IMG/VR virus record: IMGVR_UViG_3300042866_000779
Span: 1-61,391 of that record
DNA length: 61,391 nucleotides
From: a virus
Strand: one strand, 5' to 3'
Shown: positions 17,171 to 26,506 of the stretch, piece after piece
Numbering within the stretch: position 1 is the first letter of the stretch
How the letters are laid out: each line of letters opens with the position of its first letter
Position numbers and translations under genes: made by a program
The notes under the pieces: model-generated
What the model saw: only the letters and a program-made list of their open reading frames with translations
The model's database searches: none
Told to the model about the DNA's origin: nothing

Positions 17171-19404
17171 TAGTAAGCCGCCTTTACCTTGATGCCGGTG
17201 AGGAAAATGTCGTTGGCTCTGGATGCTGTGTCGAAGCCTAAGTTGGCACTGAGTGAACTAAATGTGACATAGGCCGCAACTGCCACACTGCCGGAAGTGA
17301 CCCTTGCGGCGGCGGGGACACTGGTATTGAGTTCGGCAAAGGGGAAACCCACAGGAAGTCGGCAAAACGACTGATCGCCCGTCGTGCCGCTTGGGTATGA
17401 GAGGGTGCCTCGCAACTCAATCACACCACCAATCATTCGGGCCTGTGCGGTTGGGTGATCTCCGCTGCCGAAATTACGGCAAGCTGTCCAGCCAATGTCC
17501 GCAGGGGGTTGTTTCGTTCCACCGGCAAGCATCAAGGCCACGGCATCAAGGATGGACTTCTTGAGTGCGGCGTTGGATGCGTCGTTGATGTTGCTCGTCG
17601 CCGCCGACTTGGACTCAAGGCTCTTGATCCGGGTGTCGAGGGCCGCAGTGGTTGTCGTGGTTGCCCTTGTGGACTCAAGGGTATTAATGCGGGCGTCGAG
17701 TGCAGCGACCGTGACAGTTGTAGAGAACTGGCTGGTGTCGATAGCCGGGAAGAGGGTATCAAGGTCGGACTTGTAGACGAGGTATTCGTTCGTCAGCCCC
17801 ATGGTGAGGACAAGACGCTCACCGTATCCCTCTCCGCTGTCTGTGTAGGCCAGAGCGACAGGAGGTAGAGCCGAGTCACCAAACCCAACCGCCTGAGCCA
17901 CAACGGTCTTGGCGAGAAGGTTCTGGGTGTTGTCCGACTTGGCAGCATACCGATCATCGGATTCAGGCCGCGTGTAGATGCTGTCGAAGACTGCTTGAAG
18001 CTGGGTTGTGATGAGCGTGGTCGTGGAGATCGGGGCATAGCCAGACAGGTCAGACAGGTAGGCGACCGTGTTCTCGGGCCCGCCAGCCACCTGAGTGATG
18101 AGCCGGTCACCGGCAGCACCCATGCCCAGTTCGTTGAGATCAAAACCCCCGGCCTGAAGATTCGACACTGAAACGTCTTGGCTAACCAGCGCGGCAATGA
18201 TGTTGGCTGAAGTGAACTCGTCGCCATGAACAAGGGTGTGAATGGCCTTGCCGTCATTCCAATTCAGTCGCCAGTGGTCACCTTCTTTGGCCGGAGTCAG
18301 AGATAAGCCGCCCTTCCATGCAATCGGGGAGTTGGCATCCCCTGTCAGCGACACCATGGAGGGTTCAATCTCAACGTCCCGAATGGCATCCAGAACGTCG
18401 ATCTGGCCAGTTCCGATGTCAGTGCCCAGATTGGACACGATCTCTTGGAGAGAGGTGATCTGACCCAGAAGCACATTGTCGTTGGCAATGGAAAAGTCCT
18501 TGTCGGCTTCCAGCTTGGCATCGACTTCGGACTTGGTGTAAACGTCATCTTTCTGGACAACCGTTTCAAACCCCTGATTCAGGAGCCGGAAATACTCTCT
18601 GAACTCAGACTCCAATGTGCCGTACTGGCCTTGAAAGGCAGCAAACTCAGACTGATCGGCCTTGCCAGCAACGAGCCCGTTTACCTCCATGATGGAGTTC
18701 ATCAGGGTGGTGCTAAGAGTTGCCACCGTGGTCTGGTCGGCCTTGAGTGCCAGCTTGGCTTCAGTCTGGATGCCGATCTGTTCCGCGACGAAAGGGATTT
18801 GGTCGGCAACGCTCTGCACCCCAAGGTTGGCATCGTCCACGCCTTGCTGAAGAACTGCGACCTTGGCATCCACCTCTGGCTTGGTGTAGTAGCTGGACAG
18901 GTCAACCGTGCCACCGCTACCGACCAGCTTGAAGATGTCAACGATCTCCGGGTCGCCAAACGGCTGATCCAGCCTGTCGCCCTTGACCCTAAACCACTTC
19001 CCGTCAGCATTCTGCGTGACAATCATTGACGGGTTTTCGGGGGTGGGCAGGCCCGCCGAAGACTTGACGATCTGGGCAACCGACTTGACGGCACCAGTGA
19101 TCGTAATGGTTGTCTGATATTCTCCACGCAAGACAGCAACAAGAGAGCCGTTGTCTGGGTAGTAATGCAATCCATTGGACAGGACCGCAAAAGAGTCTTC
19201 TAGCTCTTGCGGGGTTGGGTCACCGGAGAGCGGCACAGGGGGCGACCCAGCGTGGACAGTGATGGCGGGTTCGCCGCCTCCTGCTGGCAGATTTGCAATC
19301 AGGGCATCTACTTCAAGGTCGGTGTAGACCCCCACGATCCCGTTGGTGAAACGGGCTGAGTCCGGGTAAACCTTGATCGGGGCCGGTCTGGCTGGGGATG
19401 GCAT
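17170..19404 (-). CDS. Long tail fibre protein (744 aa)
   Basis: A 744-residue protein. At least four YTKxEVDAKxx/YTxxExDxRYA repeats mark triple-stranded stalk segments, interrupted by beta domains. The C-terminal about 130 residues match the end of the 271-residue neighbour. The protein begins with a short anchor-like segment (FTNGIVGVYTDLEVDALIAN). A host-recognition fibre is the simplest reading. Confidence 0.8.
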   Translation of the reverse strand: MPSPARPAPIKVYPDSARFTNGIVGVYTDLEVDALIANLPAGGGEPAITVHAGSPPVPLSGDPTPQELEDSFAVLSNGLHYYPDNGSLVAVLRGEYQTTITITGAVKSVAQIVKSSAGLPTPENPSMIVTQNADGKWFRVKGDRLDQPFGDPEIVDIFKLVGSGGTVDLSSYYTKPEVDAKVAVLQQGVDDANLGVQSVADQIPFVAEQIGIQTEAKLALKADQTTVATLSTTLMNSIMEVNGLVAGKADQSEFAAFQGQYGTLESEFREYFRLLNQGFETVVQKDDVYTKSEVDAKLEADKDFSIANDNVLLGQITSLQEIVSNLGTDIGTGQIDVLDAIRDVEIEPSMVSLTGDANSPIAWKGGLSLTPAKEGDHWRLNWNDGKAIHTLVHGDEFTSANIIAALVSQDVSVSNLQAGGFDLNELGMGAAGDRLITQVAGGPENTVAYLSDLSGYAPISTTTLITTQLQAVFDSIYTRPESDDRYAAKSDNTQNLLAKTVVAQAVGFGDSALPPVALAYTDSGEGYGERLVLTMGLTNEYLVYKSDLDTLFPAIDTSQFSTTVTVAALDARINTLESTRATTTTTAALDTRIKSLESKSAATSNINDASNAALKKSILDAVALMLAGGTKQPPADIGWTACRNFGSGDHPTAQARMIGGVIELRGTLSYPSGTTGDQSFCRLPVGFPFAELNTSVPAAARVTSGSVAVAAYVTFSSLSANLGFDTASRANDIFLTGIKVKAAY

Positions 19405-19407
19405 GGG

Positions 19408-20526
19408 TTACTCTTCGATTACTGGGACTAGGAATCTCTTGCCGCCGACCATCACATAGATGCCGCCCACCATGTAGGGCTGGGTAAGCTCCATGCCGTC
19501 TGCTGACAGGCCGATGATCGTGCCATCAAGTTGCTGGGTGATCGGGGCGTCGTTGTAGGTAAACAGCGGAGTGGGGTCTGCTCCGGGTGGAGCGGCCGGT
19601 GCTTCGATCAGCGGGAACAAGTACCGCTTGCCGTTGACCATTACCGGGACACCACCAACCATGTAGGGCTGGTGAATCTCTTGGCCGTCAGCCGACAGGC
19701 CGATGGGAAGGCCGTTGGGCTGTTCAGCCACCGGGGCACTGGCATAGATCGGCGGGTTCGTGTTGCTGAACGGCAGGTTGGTGGTGACGCCAGAGTCACC
19801 GTTCGGCATTACCCAGAGAGTGCCCTTAACCTTGGGGTCTGGCGGCTGGGTGTCGGAGACAATCACTGGCTCAGAGAAGTACCAGTTCTCGTCATCCGCA
19901 TCAGAGCGGAGGAAGCCATCGGAGGTTGGCGGGGGCAGTTCAAAGCCGCCGAAGTATTCCGGCTCCCCGTCAGCCCTCAAGGGGCTAATGGTGCCGCCAT
20001 ACTTGATCCCGCCGGACACGCTGAGTACACCACCAATCGTGGTGCTAGAGCCGACATTCAGCTTCCACAGCGAGGTGTTGCTACCAGAGTTGGCTATCTG
20101 GCCGCTCTTCAGGGCGGCTTCTAAGCGGGCAACGTAGTCCTGAATCGGGTAGTTGGTGCTGGGGTAGGCCGCAATGGAGTTGGGGGCAATGTAGTCAGGC
20201 CCCCCCGTGTAAGGCGGGTTGCCAAACGTGAACCCCGTGGAGTCGATGTTGCCACTGGCAACGCCACCGCCACCACCACCCTGACCGTCTACCAGCCACG
20301 GAAGCTGGGACCACTTCAGCCAACCGTCACCGATCTTGAGGTTGGGGCCAGAGGTGGCACCAATGACGTAACCCATCTCACCAGAGGCAAGGATTGGGTC
20401 GTTCTTGGCCCAGTTTTCAGCCGTATCTTGGCGTACCCTGATCTTCCAGTAGCCCCGCTCATCGGAAGCGCAGTTGGATTGGGTGCTAGGCGTGTGGCAG
20501 GGAATGGCTGGGGAACAGTCGGCCAT
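19408..20526 (-). CDS. Tail fibre/tropism protein with GDG-W-LP N-terminal domain
   Basis: A 372-residue protein, first in the fibre block. Residues about 28-78 (RQDTAENWAKNDPILASGEM ... LKIGDGWLKWSQLPWL) are the N-terminal domain common to major-tropism-determinant and other fibre proteins. A poly-Gly linker follows. The C terminus holds two copies of a repeat of about 55 residues (GLSADGQEIHQPYMVGGVPV and GLSADGMELTQPYMVGGIYV). Candidate promoter site 2 lies 17 bases upstream of its start, followed by a good AGGAG ribosome site. Confidence 0.75.
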   Translation of the reverse strand: MADCSPAIPCHTPSTQSNCASDERGYWKIRVRQDTAENWAKNDPILASGEMGYVIGATSGPNLKIGDGWLKWSQLPWLVDGQGGGGGGVASGNIDSTGFTFGNPPYTGGPDYIAPNSIAAYPSTNYPIQDYVARLEAALKSGQIANSGSNTSLWKLNVGSSTTIGGVLSVSGGIKYGGTISPLRADGEPEYFGGFELPPPTSDGFLRSDADDENWYFSEPVIVSDTQPPDPKVKGTLWVMPNGDSGVTTNLPFSNTNPPIYASAPVAEQPNGLPIGLSADGQEIHQPYMVGGVPVMVNGKRYLFPLIEAPAAPPGADPTPLFTYNDAPITQQLDGTIIGLSADGMELTQPYMVGGIYVMVGGKRFLVPVIEE

Positions 20527-20542
20527 GCAGAGTCTCCTGCAC

Positions 20543-20554
20543 TATTTATGTCCC
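20543..20554 (-). promoter_or_regulatory. Repeated motif GGGACATAAATA, candidate late promoter (site 2)
   Basis: Minus-strand GGGACATAAATA, preceded by TTCAGTTT nine bases upstream exactly as at site 1, and by GCC directly upstream as at site 3. It lies in the 48-base gap between the 179-residue gene and the first fibre gene, a natural place to restart transcription for the tail block. Confidence 0.5.
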
Positions 20555-20574
20555 GGCCAGCCGAAACTGAACCG

Positions 20575-21114
20575 CTACTTGCTCCGCTTCCATGCTGGTG
20601 AGTGCTTTTCCTTCACCTGCCGGACAGCCTCTTGGCGGGTCAGCTTGGGGTCACTTGCCATCGCTTGCTTGGCCAGCTTGTTCACAATCTTGGGGTTGAG
20701 GGCGGCACGAACCGGCTCGACCTCATGGCCCTCGACGTTACAGATGCCACTCACGTTGAGGTTGCGGGCCTTGGCTACTCGCTTGATGTCGGACACAGAG
20801 TCCACCCAAGCACTGGGGTCCATGTGCCCACGCTTGTCTGCAAGCCCGCCCAAGTAATACTTTCCGCTCACGTTGATCCCAGCCGCCTTGGCTTCACGGG
20901 CCATCTTCTTGGCCATTCGGGGCGGCAGCCCGTCCATCCAGTTACCGTCGAGCCGTCCCTGCATGAAGGCCCGGTCGGTGCCTTGGGTGCCCGGGGGTTG
21001 CTGAAGAGCCGTCATCAAGGCCCAACGCTCCCCGTAACCCATAGCCAAGACCTTCTTGTAGTGGTCCTGAACGTGCTTGGGTGCGTTCTTGATCTCAAAC
21101 GGAAGTTCGATCAC
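20575..21114 (-). CDS. Conserved phage protein downstream of portal
   Basis: A 179-residue basic protein. The start (FEIKNAPKHVQDHYKKVLAMGYGERWALMTAL) is helical. The core (MAKKMAREAKAAGINVSGKYYLGGLADKRG) resembles, from memory, a small family found next to podovirus portal genes. No catalytic motif recognised. It overlaps the portal gene by four bases and ends just before candidate promoter site 2. Confidence 0.6.
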   Translation of the reverse strand: MIELPFEIKNAPKHVQDHYKKVLAMGYGERWALMTALQQPPGTQGTDRAFMQGRLDGNWMDGLPPRMAKKMAREAKAAGINVSGKYYLGGLADKRGHMDPSAWVDSVSDIKRVAKARNLNVSGICNVEGHEVEPVRAALNPKIVNKLAKQAMASDPKLTRQEAVRQVKEKHSPAWKRSK

Positions 21115-23207
21115 GGCTGCATCTCCGGGGGAATGGGCTCAGGGGGCGGAACCTCCCCGCCGCCCGCCGGGGCCGGGGAGGCGGCATCGGCTGGTCCAGC
21201 GGGCGGCTGGGGGGGTTGAGGTGGCGGCGGCTCAGGGATCATGTAAGGAGCGAAGTCAACGTCGATGGCCTCGCAGTAATCCCTCAGGAGTGCATTCATC
21301 GGCCCCGGCATCCCCTGCATTACAAGGGGCTGGAGGACTGGGCCCAACGTCTGGAGAGCGATCTGGAGAGCTTCGATCCGCCCAGCTTTGTTTGGCTTCC
21401 TCGCGCTACCGGCCTCAATGCGGTAGTCGTAGTTCATCGCAAGCTGGCCCAAGCTCACCTGTTCCTGAAGGCTCTTCCAGACAGACGCACCGATGGGGCC
21501 AAGCACAGGAGCGATGTCCTGCTCTTGGAGTAACCAACGGGCTGCCAGAGCTTCACGGCGGGCCAGCATGGACATAGCGTCCTCCAGCGCGTTCGCCATA
21601 TCGTCTGGCCTGACCGAAATCTGTTCCGACTTCACCTGCGCTTCTGCGGCTGACCTATAGGAATTTCTGGTCATACCGTAAGTGAGTTCGGTCAAACCGA
21701 CCCGCTTGTCGAACATCTCCGAAACGGCTTGGACAATTTGCCATAACTCAGGCGTGACCTGAGGAAGCTGGAGGACAGACACGATGTCATTCACCGACCG
21801 GCCCAGAGTCTCGGACAACTCCAGCATGGAGAAGCCGGACTGTTCGTGCCGCAGCAACTGATCCTTGATGTCATCTCCAGCCGCCTTGCTCACGCCCACC
21901 AGAGTCTTGGACGAGATCATCACCCGGGTAGCAAGGAAAGAAAGTGCCCAGTTCAGGAATTTCAATTCCGGCATACCCGGTTTCATGTGACTGATCGGCC
22001 ACACTGACCCGGGCTTTCGGTGGAACTGGAGCGGAGTGAACGGCCACCCGTTGTGATCCGCAAAAAACGGGATTGGCCAGCGGGTCCGGGTGAACAAGCT
22101 GTTGGGAAGACCTGTCTCGTCAGGCTCCTCCATTGCCACTTCTTTGGGGCAATTCAGGGGGAAATCCACACCCTCTGCCACCACCAGATAGCAGTTCGGG
22201 CCCAGCCCATCGAACATCTGGGCGAACTCTTTGGGGGCTCCCTTGAGCGTGTGACCGAATCCCGTCTTGGAGTAGATTTTCCAATAGACGATCAGGTCGT
22301 TCGTCTTGCCGTTCTTCTTCTTCATCTTGTAGCCACGGTCTTCTTCCATAGACCGGGCGACGAAGCTCTCCATGTGCCCCTTCAGTTCGGCACGATCCAA
22401 GCCGTACTTCTCGGCCACCTCGGCAATCGGGTGAACGCATCGGCGGGCGCACCACAGGATGTCTTCCTGTTCGTCAGCGTCCGGGTCCAGAAGCAGGTTG
22501 TCCACGGAATCATGGAAGGAGCCGATGAGCCCAACCGGCGGGCCGTCCTCGCCGCCCATCTCAATCAGTTCGGTCCACCAGACACCCATCCCCTTGAGGA
22601 TGCCCTCGTCCACCACCTTGCGAGTGTGTTCCTTCAAGTTCAACTGGCCGGGGGTGTAGTTCAAATAGGCACTGACGATCTCGGAGAAGGCATCCCGCTG
22701 CTTCTCGACCATGCCGATCTGTTGGCTGGCCTGAACGTACTGCTCGACCTCCGGGGGCAGCATCGGCTGACCAGTCATCGGGTCCATCTGAGGCGGCTGG
22801 CTTGCATCAATGCCAACAGCCTCAGGCGGGACGGCAGGGAACTTCTTGGCTGTAACCGTCCGCACAGGGTTGCGGGCATAGATAACTGAGCCAATGAGCT
22901 TTACAGCCTCAAACGCCCGATTCACAGTCATCCGAAAGCTGGGGGGAGAAATCTTGGAGTAAGGGGCCGCACCCTCTTTCCAGAAGAAGTTCTCCCCACC
23001 GTCGAAGAAGTTCATCGCTTCCCGGGCATCCTCGGAGAAAGCCTTCTTTGCCTTGCGGGCAAGCTCCAGCTTCTTGAGCCAGCCGGTGGAGATGCTTCTG
23101 AGGGCATCTTCCATCTGCCTCTGGGGGACCACATCCGGCGGCGGATCAGCCAGTTGGCTGGGGTCACCACCGGCCATCGGAACGTCTGGGTCAAGGTTCT
23201 CGTCCAT
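21111..23207 (-). CDS. Portal protein
   Basis: A 698-residue protein of the size and layout of podovirus portals. It has an N-terminal helical domain with a tyrosine/arginine-rich boundary (FRMTVNRAFEAVKLIGSVIYARNP), an acidic wing (DNLLLDPDADEQEDILWCAR), the conserved PIPFFADHNGWPFTPLQFHR segment, and a long helical stem/crown with a Pro/Gln-rich C terminus. It forms the dodecameric channel through which DNA is packaged. I use the ATG at 23207, preceded by GGGGGGAA and overlapping the upstream TGA. It is separated from terL by two small genes. Confidence 0.85.
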   Translation of the reverse strand: MDENLDPDVPMAGGDPSQLADPPPDVVPQRQMEDALRSISTGWLKKLELARKAKKAFSEDAREAMNFFDGGENFFWKEGAAPYSKISPPSFRMTVNRAFEAVKLIGSVIYARNPVRTVTAKKFPAVPPEAVGIDASQPPQMDPMTGQPMLPPEVEQYVQASQQIGMVEKQRDAFSEIVSAYLNYTPGQLNLKEHTRKVVDEGILKGMGVWWTELIEMGGEDGPPVGLIGSFHDSVDNLLLDPDADEQEDILWCARRCVHPIAEVAEKYGLDRAELKGHMESFVARSMEEDRGYKMKKKNGKTNDLIVYWKIYSKTGFGHTLKGAPKEFAQMFDGLGPNCYLVVAEGVDFPLNCPKEVAMEEPDETGLPNSLFTRTRWPIPFFADHNGWPFTPLQFHRKPGSVWPISHMKPGMPELKFLNWALSFLATRVMISSKTLVGVSKAAGDDIKDQLLRHEQSGFSMLELSETLGRSVNDIVSVLQLPQVTPELWQIVQAVSEMFDKRVGLTELTYGMTRNSYRSAAEAQVKSEQISVRPDDMANALEDAMSMLARREALAARWLLQEQDIAPVLGPIGASVWKSLQEQVSLGQLAMNYDYRIEAGSARKPNKAGRIEALQIALQTLGPVLQPLVMQGMPGPMNALLRDYCEAIDVDFAPYMIPEPPPPQPPQPPAGPADAASPAPAGGGEVPPPEPIPPEMQP

Positions 23208-23545
23208 CACTTCCCCCCGTATCTGCGACAACAGTACCACTGACCGCTTGGGCCTTGTGCGTAACCAACGTCAACGTCCGGCATACCGCTGTTGGCAAAG
23301 CAACAGTTCCGGTAGGCAGCGTCAGGAGAAGAGCCCATGCCCAACCCCTCTGGGCCAGAGTTACCACCAAGGTGCTGGAGCCGCCCCATGCGGGCACAGG
23401 CTTCAGCCACACCCTGAGCGGTGTTGGTAGCCGCCCTGACCATGTTCTGGACCGGCTGACCTTGCTGGTACTGGCGACGGGGCTTTGCGTGAGCCACCCC
23501 CGTCAAGATCAAACACATCGTGAAAGCCGTAAGAAGGCGACTCAT
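23207..23545 (-). CDS. Small secreted Cys-rich protein
   Basis: A 112-residue protein with a signal peptide (MSRLLTAFTMCLILTGVAHA, cleavage expected after AHA). The mature part is Gly/Gln-rich and has cysteine pairs near the end (RNCCFANSG, WYCCRRYGG). Export would place it in the periplasm-like space of the host. Small exported proteins with paired cysteines fit either a surface change or superinfection exclusion; no evidence selects one. It overlaps both neighbours by 1-4 bases. Confidence 0.65.
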   Translation of the reverse strand: MSRLLTAFTMCLILTGVAHAKPRRQYQQGQPVQNMVRAATNTAQGVAEACARMGRLQHLGGNSGPEGLGMGSSPDAAYRNCCFANSGMPDVDVGYAQGPSGQWYCCRRYGGK

Positions 23546-23922
23546 TCGGCCACCTCCACTTCCACCTTGGGCGGGCGACCGGGGCCACGGCGAACAGGCT
23601 CCTCCACAGGGGTGCGGGCCTCGGCCATCTTGAGCTTTGTCAAGAAGCCACGGATTTCCTTGAGGGTTTCGGTGTGCGGATGCAGCGTGAAACAGCCCCA
23701 CTGGGTCCAGTTACCGGCCATCTCGTTCTCTTTCCAGAACGGATCATCCTTGTAACGAACCGACTTCTTCTCAACGAAACCGGAGTTCTCTGAGAACACC
23801 AGTACGGAGATGGTTTCCCGGCCCTTCTGAATACACCACCCCAAGCTGGGTGGAGAAGAATTCAGCGGATCGTCATGCCAAAAGACCTGATCACCAACCG
23901 CCACCTCGGGCATCGAATACAT
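23542..23922 (-). CDS. Small protein with AT-hook-like tail
   Basis: A 126-residue protein starting at the ATG after GGAGGCAACC. The body is acidic to neutral with several Trp; the C terminus has RRGPGRPPKVEVEVAE, an AT-hook-like RGPGRPPK core. DNA binding is suggested only by that motif. It lies between terL and portal, downstream of a transcription terminator. Confidence 0.6.
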   Translation of the reverse strand: MYSMPEVAVGDQVFWHDDPLNSSPPSLGWCIQKGRETISVLVFSENSGFVEKKSVRYKDDPFWKENEMAGNWTQWGCFTLHPHTETLKEIRGFLTKLKMAEARTPVEEPVRRGPGRPPKVEVEVAE

Positions 23923-23936
23923 GGTTGCCTCCAATG

Positions 23937-23970
23937 TAAAAAGGGACTGGCAGTAGCGTATCGGTCCCTT
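23937..23970 (-). terminator. Rho-independent terminator after terL
   Basis: On the minus strand AAGGGAC and GTCCCTT form a 7 bp stem around a 16-base loop, followed by a run of five T. It lies 16-49 bases after the terL stop codon and before the next gene, so it should at least attenuate transcription of the portal block. Confidence 0.65.
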
Positions 23971-23973
23971 GTG

Positions 23974-23989
23974 GGCGGGCAATGGTTAC
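23974..23989 (-). promoter_or_regulatory. Copy of dispersed 16-mer GTAACYATTGCCCGCC
   Basis: The minus strand reads GTAACCATTGCCCGCC, overlapping the terL stop codon. Near-identical copies occur at 31709-31724 (minus) and 34775-34790 (plus), each at the 3' end or intergenic edge of a gene. Function unknown; an operator or RNA-processing signal are options. Confidence 0.4.
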
Positions 23990-25647
23990 GCGACGTAAGT
24001 TTGTGTCGTGTAACTCGCAGGTGTCAGATACACCACGCTGGCATCTTCGCCCCTCGCTTTGCGCCTGCGGGCTATCCAGTCTTCCCACCATGCCTTCTCT
24101 GCCTTGGCTTCAGGCTTGTGGTACTTCATTTCCGCAGCCATGAGGTAACGCATACAGTCCATTAAGTGGGAGACAGACCGTGGGTGCGGCTTGTCGAGGA
24201 CGATGCTGTGACCACCCACCACTGTTGACTGCCGCTTGTACCGCTTGATCTCTCGGATGAAGTTGGGCATGGCACCTTCAAGGACCCGGAGGTAGGGAGT
24301 TCCCTTCGACCGGATGTGCATGGCATTACGGACGCTCTCTATGCCAGCCATGATGTCATCGCTGCCGTGCATGAAAGACGAGCCGGTGGCCTTTGACCGC
24401 ACCCCCAGTAACTCAAGCTGCTCCGCGTACTGTTGGCCCGGGGACTTTCCACCGCCAATGTCTGTCAGGCGGGCACCATGCGAATCTATGATAAAGGCGT
24501 AAAATTGGGGCTGCCCTGCCAGCTTGTTGGCGAACTTCTCGGCAAATACCACGGCGGAACAGTTGGGGATGTACAGTTCGTCATAGAGGAGAACGAAGTC
24601 CCCAGACGGTGGGATGGCCGCGAACATCACCGCACAGATGGCATGGCCCGGGTCGATGGCCGCATACCTGCACCAGTCTGCGGGAATCTGGCCGTCAGGC
24701 AGTTCCTTGCGGGAAAAGCCGTGGACTCCCATGTTGAAACTGCCGTACATGAGAACGGAGTCGAAGGTGAACTCACCCTCCGCTCTCATCCTCAGGACTT
24801 CCTCGCCCTGTGCGGCCCACTGTTCCACAGCTAGGGCACGGGCTTCCTTGGAGATGTGTTCGTTGTCGAGGAACCGCAGGACGAACTTCTTGGGGTTGTC
24901 ATGCCCTTCCTCTGCCGCCTTGTCAGCCCGTTCGCACAGGCCAAAGAGCGCGTCATTCTTGGAGTGCGGGGTTGCCGACCACACCAGCCGCCCTTTGTAG
25001 TCAGCAAGACGAGCTTGTAACTCAGCCAGCCAAGTGCTTTCGGAAGCCAAGTCCTCGTCAATCCAAGCAAGATGGGCACGGTAGCCCTGTGGAGGATCAC
25101 CCTCAGACGAGAAGAAGTAGATTTGCCATCCGTTGGTCAACTCGCAGGACTGCATATACCCTGCGGACTTCAGAACCCAGCTAATGTTCTTGATCATCCG
25201 GGGCGGAATCAGGGGCGGGGAGGGCTTGGCCTCGGACTCCCGGGCCTTGTCCGCAACCGGGTCATACGCCCGCCACTCTTTAGTATCGGGGTCTTGGATG
25301 ATCTTAAATGCCCCTGCCTTGAATAAGCCCCTCACGCACACCATCCCGATGTGCCGCCAGTCGGCCCCCACAACCACCGCTGTGCCGTTTTCCTTCGGGT
25401 ACTTCCCTTCAATGGGGTGCGTCCCGGTTACAGCCCACGCGAACTCCAGCATGGCAGCCGTAGTCTTGCCGCTCCGATTTCCCCCCAGCACAACACGCTC
25501 TGAAGCCATGCAGTCATGGAAGGGTTGCTGGTTGGCATTGGGTCGATAGAGCCTGACAGACTCAAGCTGGCGGGATGCCAACTCCCTCTGTAGGTCGAGC
25601 ATCTCCTGTCTGGAGTGCTGCGAGACATTATCAAGAGGGTTCGCCAT
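23986..25647 (-). CDS. terL: Terminase large subunit
   Basis: A 553-residue packaging motor. The Walker A loop GGNRSGKT is at about residues 55-62, an acidic Walker B-type AWIDEDLASES at about 190, and the coupling motif WSATPHSKND follows. The C-terminal RNase H-like nuclease has CRYAAIDPGHAICAV and FIIDSHGARLTDIG with the expected aspartates. The ATG at 25647 follows GGAGGTCCCAC; it overlaps the small subunit gene by 17 bases. Length is normal for terminases of podoviruses. Confidence 0.95.
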   Translation of the reverse strand: MANPLDNVSQHSRQEMLDLQRELASRQLESVRLYRPNANQQPFHDCMASERVVLGGNRSGKTTAAMLEFAWAVTGTHPIEGKYPKENGTAVVVGADWRHIGMVCVRGLFKAGAFKIIQDPDTKEWRAYDPVADKARESEAKPSPPLIPPRMIKNISWVLKSAGYMQSCELTNGWQIYFFSSEGDPPQGYRAHLAWIDEDLASESTWLAELQARLADYKGRLVWSATPHSKNDALFGLCERADKAAEEGHDNPKKFVLRFLDNEHISKEARALAVEQWAAQGEEVLRMRAEGEFTFDSVLMYGSFNMGVHGFSRKELPDGQIPADWCRYAAIDPGHAICAVMFAAIPPSGDFVLLYDELYIPNCSAVVFAEKFANKLAGQPQFYAFIIDSHGARLTDIGGGKSPGQQYAEQLELLGVRSKATGSSFMHGSDDIMAGIESVRNAMHIRSKGTPYLRVLEGAMPNFIREIKRYKRQSTVVGGHSIVLDKPHPRSVSHLMDCMRYLMAAEMKYHKPEAKAEKAWWEDWIARRRKARGEDASVVYLTPASYTTQTYVA

Positions 25648-26287
25648 GTGGGACCTCCACAAGGCGGCTCATGTTCATGGCCTGCTCTATCTCGGCCACG
25701 GGAATCTGGTTGGCCTGAATCATCCCAGCCGGGATTTCCACCTCAGTGGACTGGTTCAGGTAGTCCAGATTCTTCTGGGACTCCGCAGCCAGAGCAATCT
25801 TCTGGGCAAGCCGTGCCTCTAGCTCGTCATCGGTCATCAAGCTGACCGGCTTCTGGACTGCCCCGCTATCCGCCACGTTGTTCGTGAGCCTGACCACAGT
25901 CTCCAGAATGCTGGTGCGGATACGCCCGCCCGGTGGGGCTGAGTGGTAGGTGTGGGCCAGTTCGTTGGCCAGACCGTTGACACCACCAAAGAGTCCGTAG
26001 ATCGACTCCAGCAACTCAGTGGAGTGGGGGATGTTGCTGCCGCCCTTGCGGACAAGCGGGGCCTGCATGAACGCTTCCGCCGCCCGCCGGGAGGTTGTCT
26101 CAATCTTCTGCCGGTGCTTGACCAGCTTGTAGCAGGCTTTGCAGATCGGCTGGAGAGTGTGCTGGGTTCCGGGGACAAGAGGCCACCTGCGACGGTCGAG
26201 CGGCTTGACGATGCCACACGCCTCACAGGCACGGCTACTTGCTATAGGGCCGTCAGGCTGAACGTCTGGGATGTCCACTTCTTCCAT
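25631..26287 (-). CDS. terS: Probable terminase small subunit with zinc finger
   Basis: A 218-residue protein directly upstream of terL. An N-terminal four-cysteine module (C21EAC24 ... CKAC about residue 52-55) should bind zinc. The remainder is helical with a coiled segment (MTDDELEARLAQKIALAAES). Position and size fit the DNA-recognition subunit of terminase; the zinc module is not universal in that family, so the call depends on context. Confidence 0.7.
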   Translation of the reverse strand: MEEVDIPDVQPDGPIASSRACEACGIVKPLDRRRWPLVPGTQHTLQPICKACYKLVKHRQKIETTSRRAAEAFMQAPLVRKGGSNIPHSTELLESIYGLFGGVNGLANELAHTYHSAPPGGRIRTSILETVVRLTNNVADSGAVQKPVSLMTDDELEARLAQKIALAAESQKNLDYLNQSTEVEIPAGMIQANQIPVAEIEQAMNMSRLVEVPHGEPS

Positions 26288-26290
26288 GCT

Positions 26291-26506
26291 TCACCTATCA
26301 AGCTGGAGGGAAGACGCGCTTGGGTCAGGTCTGATTCCCGCAGCCATCTTCTGGAGCTTCACAAGAGGGCTCTCTTCCTCAGTTGGCTGACCGTCCTGTC
26401 GGGCCATCAGGTCGCCAACAGACTGACCAGTGAGGAAGTTCCCCAGCCCAGCCACCGCATCAGATGGCAGGCGAGAGTCGAGGAGTTTTCGGATGATGTC
26501 GCTCAT
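26291..26506 (-). CDS. Small protein with shared virion-region N-terminal motif
   Basis: A 71-residue protein starting MSDIIRKLLDSRLP. The I-R-K-x-L beginning recurs in three large virion-region proteins (starts at 217, 2718 and 34314). It sits between the small terminase gene and a 117-residue gene, overlapping the latter by four bases. Possibly a head-associated or packaging accessory protein. Confidence 0.55.
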   Translation of the reverse strand: MSDIIRKLLDSRLPSDAVAGLGNFLTGQSVGDLMARQDGQPTEEESPLVKLQKMAAGIRPDPSASSLQLDR

